A stretch of 64,000 nucleotides of DNA from NCBI GenBank assembly GCA_032433765.1, contig JAVIAB010000159.1:57993542-58057541 (forward strand), given 5' to 3'. The DNA is from Megaustenia siamemsis. Its lineage: Eukaryota > Mollusca > Gastropoda > Stylommatophora > Ariophantidae. Position numbers and translations under genes: made by a program. Shown here in pieces: positions 60,785-64,000 of this stretch (its first letter is position 1; the number at the start of each line of letters is the position of its first letter). A model generated the notes under the pieces. That model did no database searches. It saw nothing but the letters and a program-made list of their open reading frames with translations, and was not told the origin of the DNA.

Positions 60785-62140
60785 TTTTTTGATACTATTG
60801 TGATATTATTCTTATATTATTTTGACATTATTGGCTATTAGTCCCTGGCAAGTGCATACGGCTTATCCAATCAGCCTCTCTCCACCTCGTCGGCCCACCA
60901 TGGTGGTTGATCCCAACTTTTAAATCAGCAGTTATGAATGTTGCGATTGTTTCCCTGTGACTTGCAAATAATATCTAGTATAGAGGTGTCGTTATTATAT
61001 ATATGTATATATCGTTACGACACATTACCACTGCTGGTGTATGTCGGGAGGATCACTACATGACCAGAGGGATAAATGCCATTTGGTCAAAACAGTCGCA
61101 TCGACCTGTGAATCACATGATGTTACGTCATTCGCGATAGACAACATATAATTTTTGTCTGTCGCGGGTTTTGAACACAGCTAGCTTTTCAGCTAGCGAA
61201 ACAGTGGGCTTTATCGCACATCTACACGCTCCTCGATGTCTTAAATGAATGACTGCATTCTGTGTCTGTATTTTCTGGGTCTACCTCTCTTCACCAGTAG
61301 GCTGCTAAAGCGATCATCACTTCTATGATAGTTATAATAGTAGTAGTTGTAGTAGTTGTTGTTGTAGTAATATTAGTAGTGGAGGTTAAACAAAGGCCCC
61401 GGTATCACTGCAAACGAAATCAAATCCATCCGTGCCAGTGGAATAGTCCGAATTAACATCGTATATTATTGAAGTATCCAAACAAAGAGAGGCAGCTGCA
61501 GTCTCCATTATCTTAGCACAACATCACACGTCAAAAGACATAAAGTCGCACAAAAAGTGAACGCAGCCGATCTGTCCTTCGTGATACGAAATCATCATTC
61601 ATAGAAAGCAATCAGAAAATAGAAACACGATCCGGTTGAAAAACACAGCTCACGGTGTGCACAGAGCACTAAACTTATTATCTCCGGCAGCAAGCCGAAC
61701 TTGGAATATGAGAAAATAAACTGCAACTAGGAACACTTTTTAGACCGAGCCAAAACTGTTCCTACAACCTATCCGCCACATTGACTGGAAGTCCTCACTT
61801 CCATGACGTCCTTGGAGACGCCGTGATTGTTGAAAGAAACGATACCCTAAGATGTAGCTTTTGTGTTGATGTCACCACATAAAATGGCATTACTCTTGTC
61901 AGATATATTTTCACCCAAACATTACCATGTGAGTTCTTCTTTACTACATACGTAGGTATAGGATATTCTTTGTTTTATACTCCTCTTCTTATTACTTAGT
62001 GGAGTAATGCGATTAATATACTTGCTTTTGTTCCATCTGTTCTCGTTTTATATTTATTTGCAATTTGCTTCTTTAAAACCTCCCAAAAACTTCGTAGTTA
62101 TTTTTCGTTCTTGGTTGTTCTCACTTACCATGGTTTCGTA
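60785..62140. other. No gene; a possible tRNA-like SINE head inside
   Basis: At about 61150-61225 on the minus strand, CTAGCTGAAAAGCTAGC looks like an anticodon arm, followed by a B-box-like GTGTTCAAAACCC. A degenerate tRNA-derived SINE running down to about 61010 is possible. Nothing else recognised. Confidence 0.35.
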
Positions 62141-62146
62141 TTCTTC

Positions 62147-64000
62147 TTCTACCTTTCAGCTCCCTGTGGAACATAGGTCTTCAACAAATATTTTCAGCTC
62201 CCTGTGGAGCATAGGTCTTCAACAAACATTTTCCAAGCTATTCTGTTTCTTGCCATTCTGTAATATCATTCCATGTCTTCACCATCATATTCATCACTGT
62301 TTCTATCTGTCTTCTCCAAGAATTGTTTGGTCTTCCTCTTTGTCTTTTCCCCTGCGGATTCCAAAAAAGGGCATGTTGTTTAATACTCTCAGTTGGCTTC
62401 CGCAGTGTGTGTCCAATCCAGCGCCATCGTCTTCGCTGTATCTCTTTATCAACTGATATTTGATTCCATAATTATATGTAAGTGATTTTTTCCTGCAATT
62501 CCCATCCTTTTATTCTGCGTAAGCATCCATTAATGAAAGTCTGTATCTTCTAGATTGTCAGTTTTGTTGTTCTCCATGTTTCACAGCCATATAATATGAC
62601 TGACTTAACATTGGAGTTGAACATTTGTATTGTTGTATTTAACCTAATTTATTTGGACTTCCATATATTTCCTAGTGCAACATATGCTCTTCTTGCATTT
62701 TATATCTTTATTTTGATATCATTTTCTGTTCCTCCCTCTTTATCTATATTTTTGCCCAGATATATGAAAGATTCTTCATCTAGTAGAGGTATTTCTCCTA
62801 ATTTTATTTGGTTATTGCCAACTGCATTCATTCTCATTATGTTGGTCTTATCTTTATTAATGTTCTGTCCTAGCTGTTGTGATCTCTCATCTAATATACT
62901 CATTTTATCCTGCATCTGTTGATGGCTGTGTGATAGAAGAGCTATGTCATCAGCAAAGTCTAAATCATCAAGTTGTTTGATCAGCGATTCCATTTCTGTT
63001 GTTTTGAGTTATTTTCATAATCCAATCTATGGCCAGTAGAAAGATAAATGGAGACAGAAGGCATCACTGTCTTACTCCTGTTCTTACTTCAAATGCTTCT
63101 GTAAGCTGTCCTTCATGCACCAAGCTACATTTTGTTCCTTTATACATTGTTTTTATCAAGTTAACAAACTTTATGGGAATTCCGTAATGGCTTAGTAACT
63201 TCTAAAGCACTCCTCTGTCTAAACTATCAAATGCCTTTTCGTAATCTATGAATCCAATATAAAGTGGGGACTGTAGTTCTAAACTTTGTTCAACTACTAT
63301 ACGTAGAGTAGTTACTTGATCAGCACAACGATCTGTTATTTCCAAAAACCTGCTTGTTCATCTCTCAAATGTTTCTCTATGACCTCTTTTAGTCTCTCCA
63401 GAATGATTGTGCATAATATTTTTTCCTGGCACTGATAATAGCATAATTCCCCTATAATTTGTGCACTCCTGTAAATTTCCTTTCTTTGGTAGTTTGATCA
63501 TATAACCTTCTTTCCAGTCCTTAAGTATTTCTTCCTTGTCCCAAATTGTATCTAACAGATTATGTAACATCTTGGTAGAAGTGTTAATATCTGCTTTGTT
63601 GGCTCCCGAAAGAATTTCATCTGGTCCTGTGGCTTTACCATTTTTTAATAGCTTGATGGCTTTCATTATTTCTTCTTTGCTTGCTTTTTCACAGTTAGCG
63701 TGTAACTCTTCTTCTGCTGGTAGTATATCTGGAAGATTATTTGAACCGTGTCCGTTAAAATGTTCTTCAAAGTGCTCTTTCCATCTCTCCATTTGTTCCC
63801 TTATATTACTAAGCAGATTTCCTTTCTTATCATTAATAAAGGCATTGATCTATTTGTATTTTCCACCTAATTTCTTTTGGCTGTTGTACAGTTCGTTCAT
63901 ATTCCATTTATTTGCTGCTTCTTCTGCCTTTTTAGCTAGTTCATATATATATTTCATCTTATTCCTTTTAATGCATCTTCTCACTTCTTTGTTCAGCTCT
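62147..64000 (-). mobile_element. LINE family A copy running off the window
   Basis: On the minus strand, from the right edge: the linker, GKATGPDEI near 63640, IMLLSVPGK near 63430, the palm, LDDLDFADDIALLSHSHQQM near 62930-62980, YLGKNIDKEGG near 62740, the post-palm region and the GAA-rich 3' tail at 62147. Stops and frameshifts split it. The 3' UTR has a local duplication (CAGCTCCCTGTGGA appears twice, 62157 and 62193). The 5' limit lies beyond 64000. Confidence 0.9.

Overview
This is a stretch of animal (metazoan) nuclear DNA, most likely from a mollusc and probably a gastropod. The evidence is AT-rich sequence packed with non-LTR retrotransposon remains, tRNA-derived SINEs, a Tc1/mariner-type transposon and very many minisatellites, plus one large gene whose layout (C-type lectin, LDL-A modules, leucine-rich repeats, rhodopsin-type seven-helix domain ending in NPILY) resembles the GRL101 receptor known from the pond snail Lymnaea. 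The taxon is an inference from gene type; no rRNA or mitochondrial marker is present.

Layout. 1-6.1 kb: an old LINE end, a SINE, a 2.8-kb array of 24-bp units, and a LINE end with a SINE nested in it. 8.2-16.8 kb: a 1.6-kb block present twice as near-identical copies on either side of a LINE that itself carries another LINE end; both blocks and the sequence beyond them are minisatellites sharing one 12-bp core, ending in a possible signal-peptide exon on the minus strand. 17.6-19.95 kb: a well-preserved LINE with a 12-bp target-site duplication. 20-22.2 kb: two arrays. 22.4-28.8 kb: remnants of several LINE families. 29-34 kb: a SINE, three arrays of 41-42 bp units and a LINE end. 34.2-35.5 kb: an internally deleted LINE and a SINE. 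35.5-38.7 kb: a 36-bp array. 39-40.2 kb: long tetranucleotide tracts. 40.8-41.8 kb: a scrambled LINE. 41.9-44.0 kb: a transposon complete from terminal repeat to terminal repeat. 47-51 kb: arrays of 40-bp and 35-bp units. 51.7-55.4 kb: the receptor exon (minus strand). 56.5-58 kb: a broken EGF/discoidin-like gene. 58-64 kb: an array and LINE remains, the last running off the window.

Only the receptor exon looks like an intact host gene. Summed interval lengths put about 18 kb (over a quarter) of the window in tandem arrays, and a comparable share in retroelements. Recognisable target-site duplications at seven insertions fix their limits to within a few bases. The most rewarding items are the transposon with an unusually wide catalytic spacing, the modular receptor, the duplicated block around a LINE, and a candidate secreted, N-glycosylation-site-rich repeat protein on the minus strand near 14-16.8 kb.
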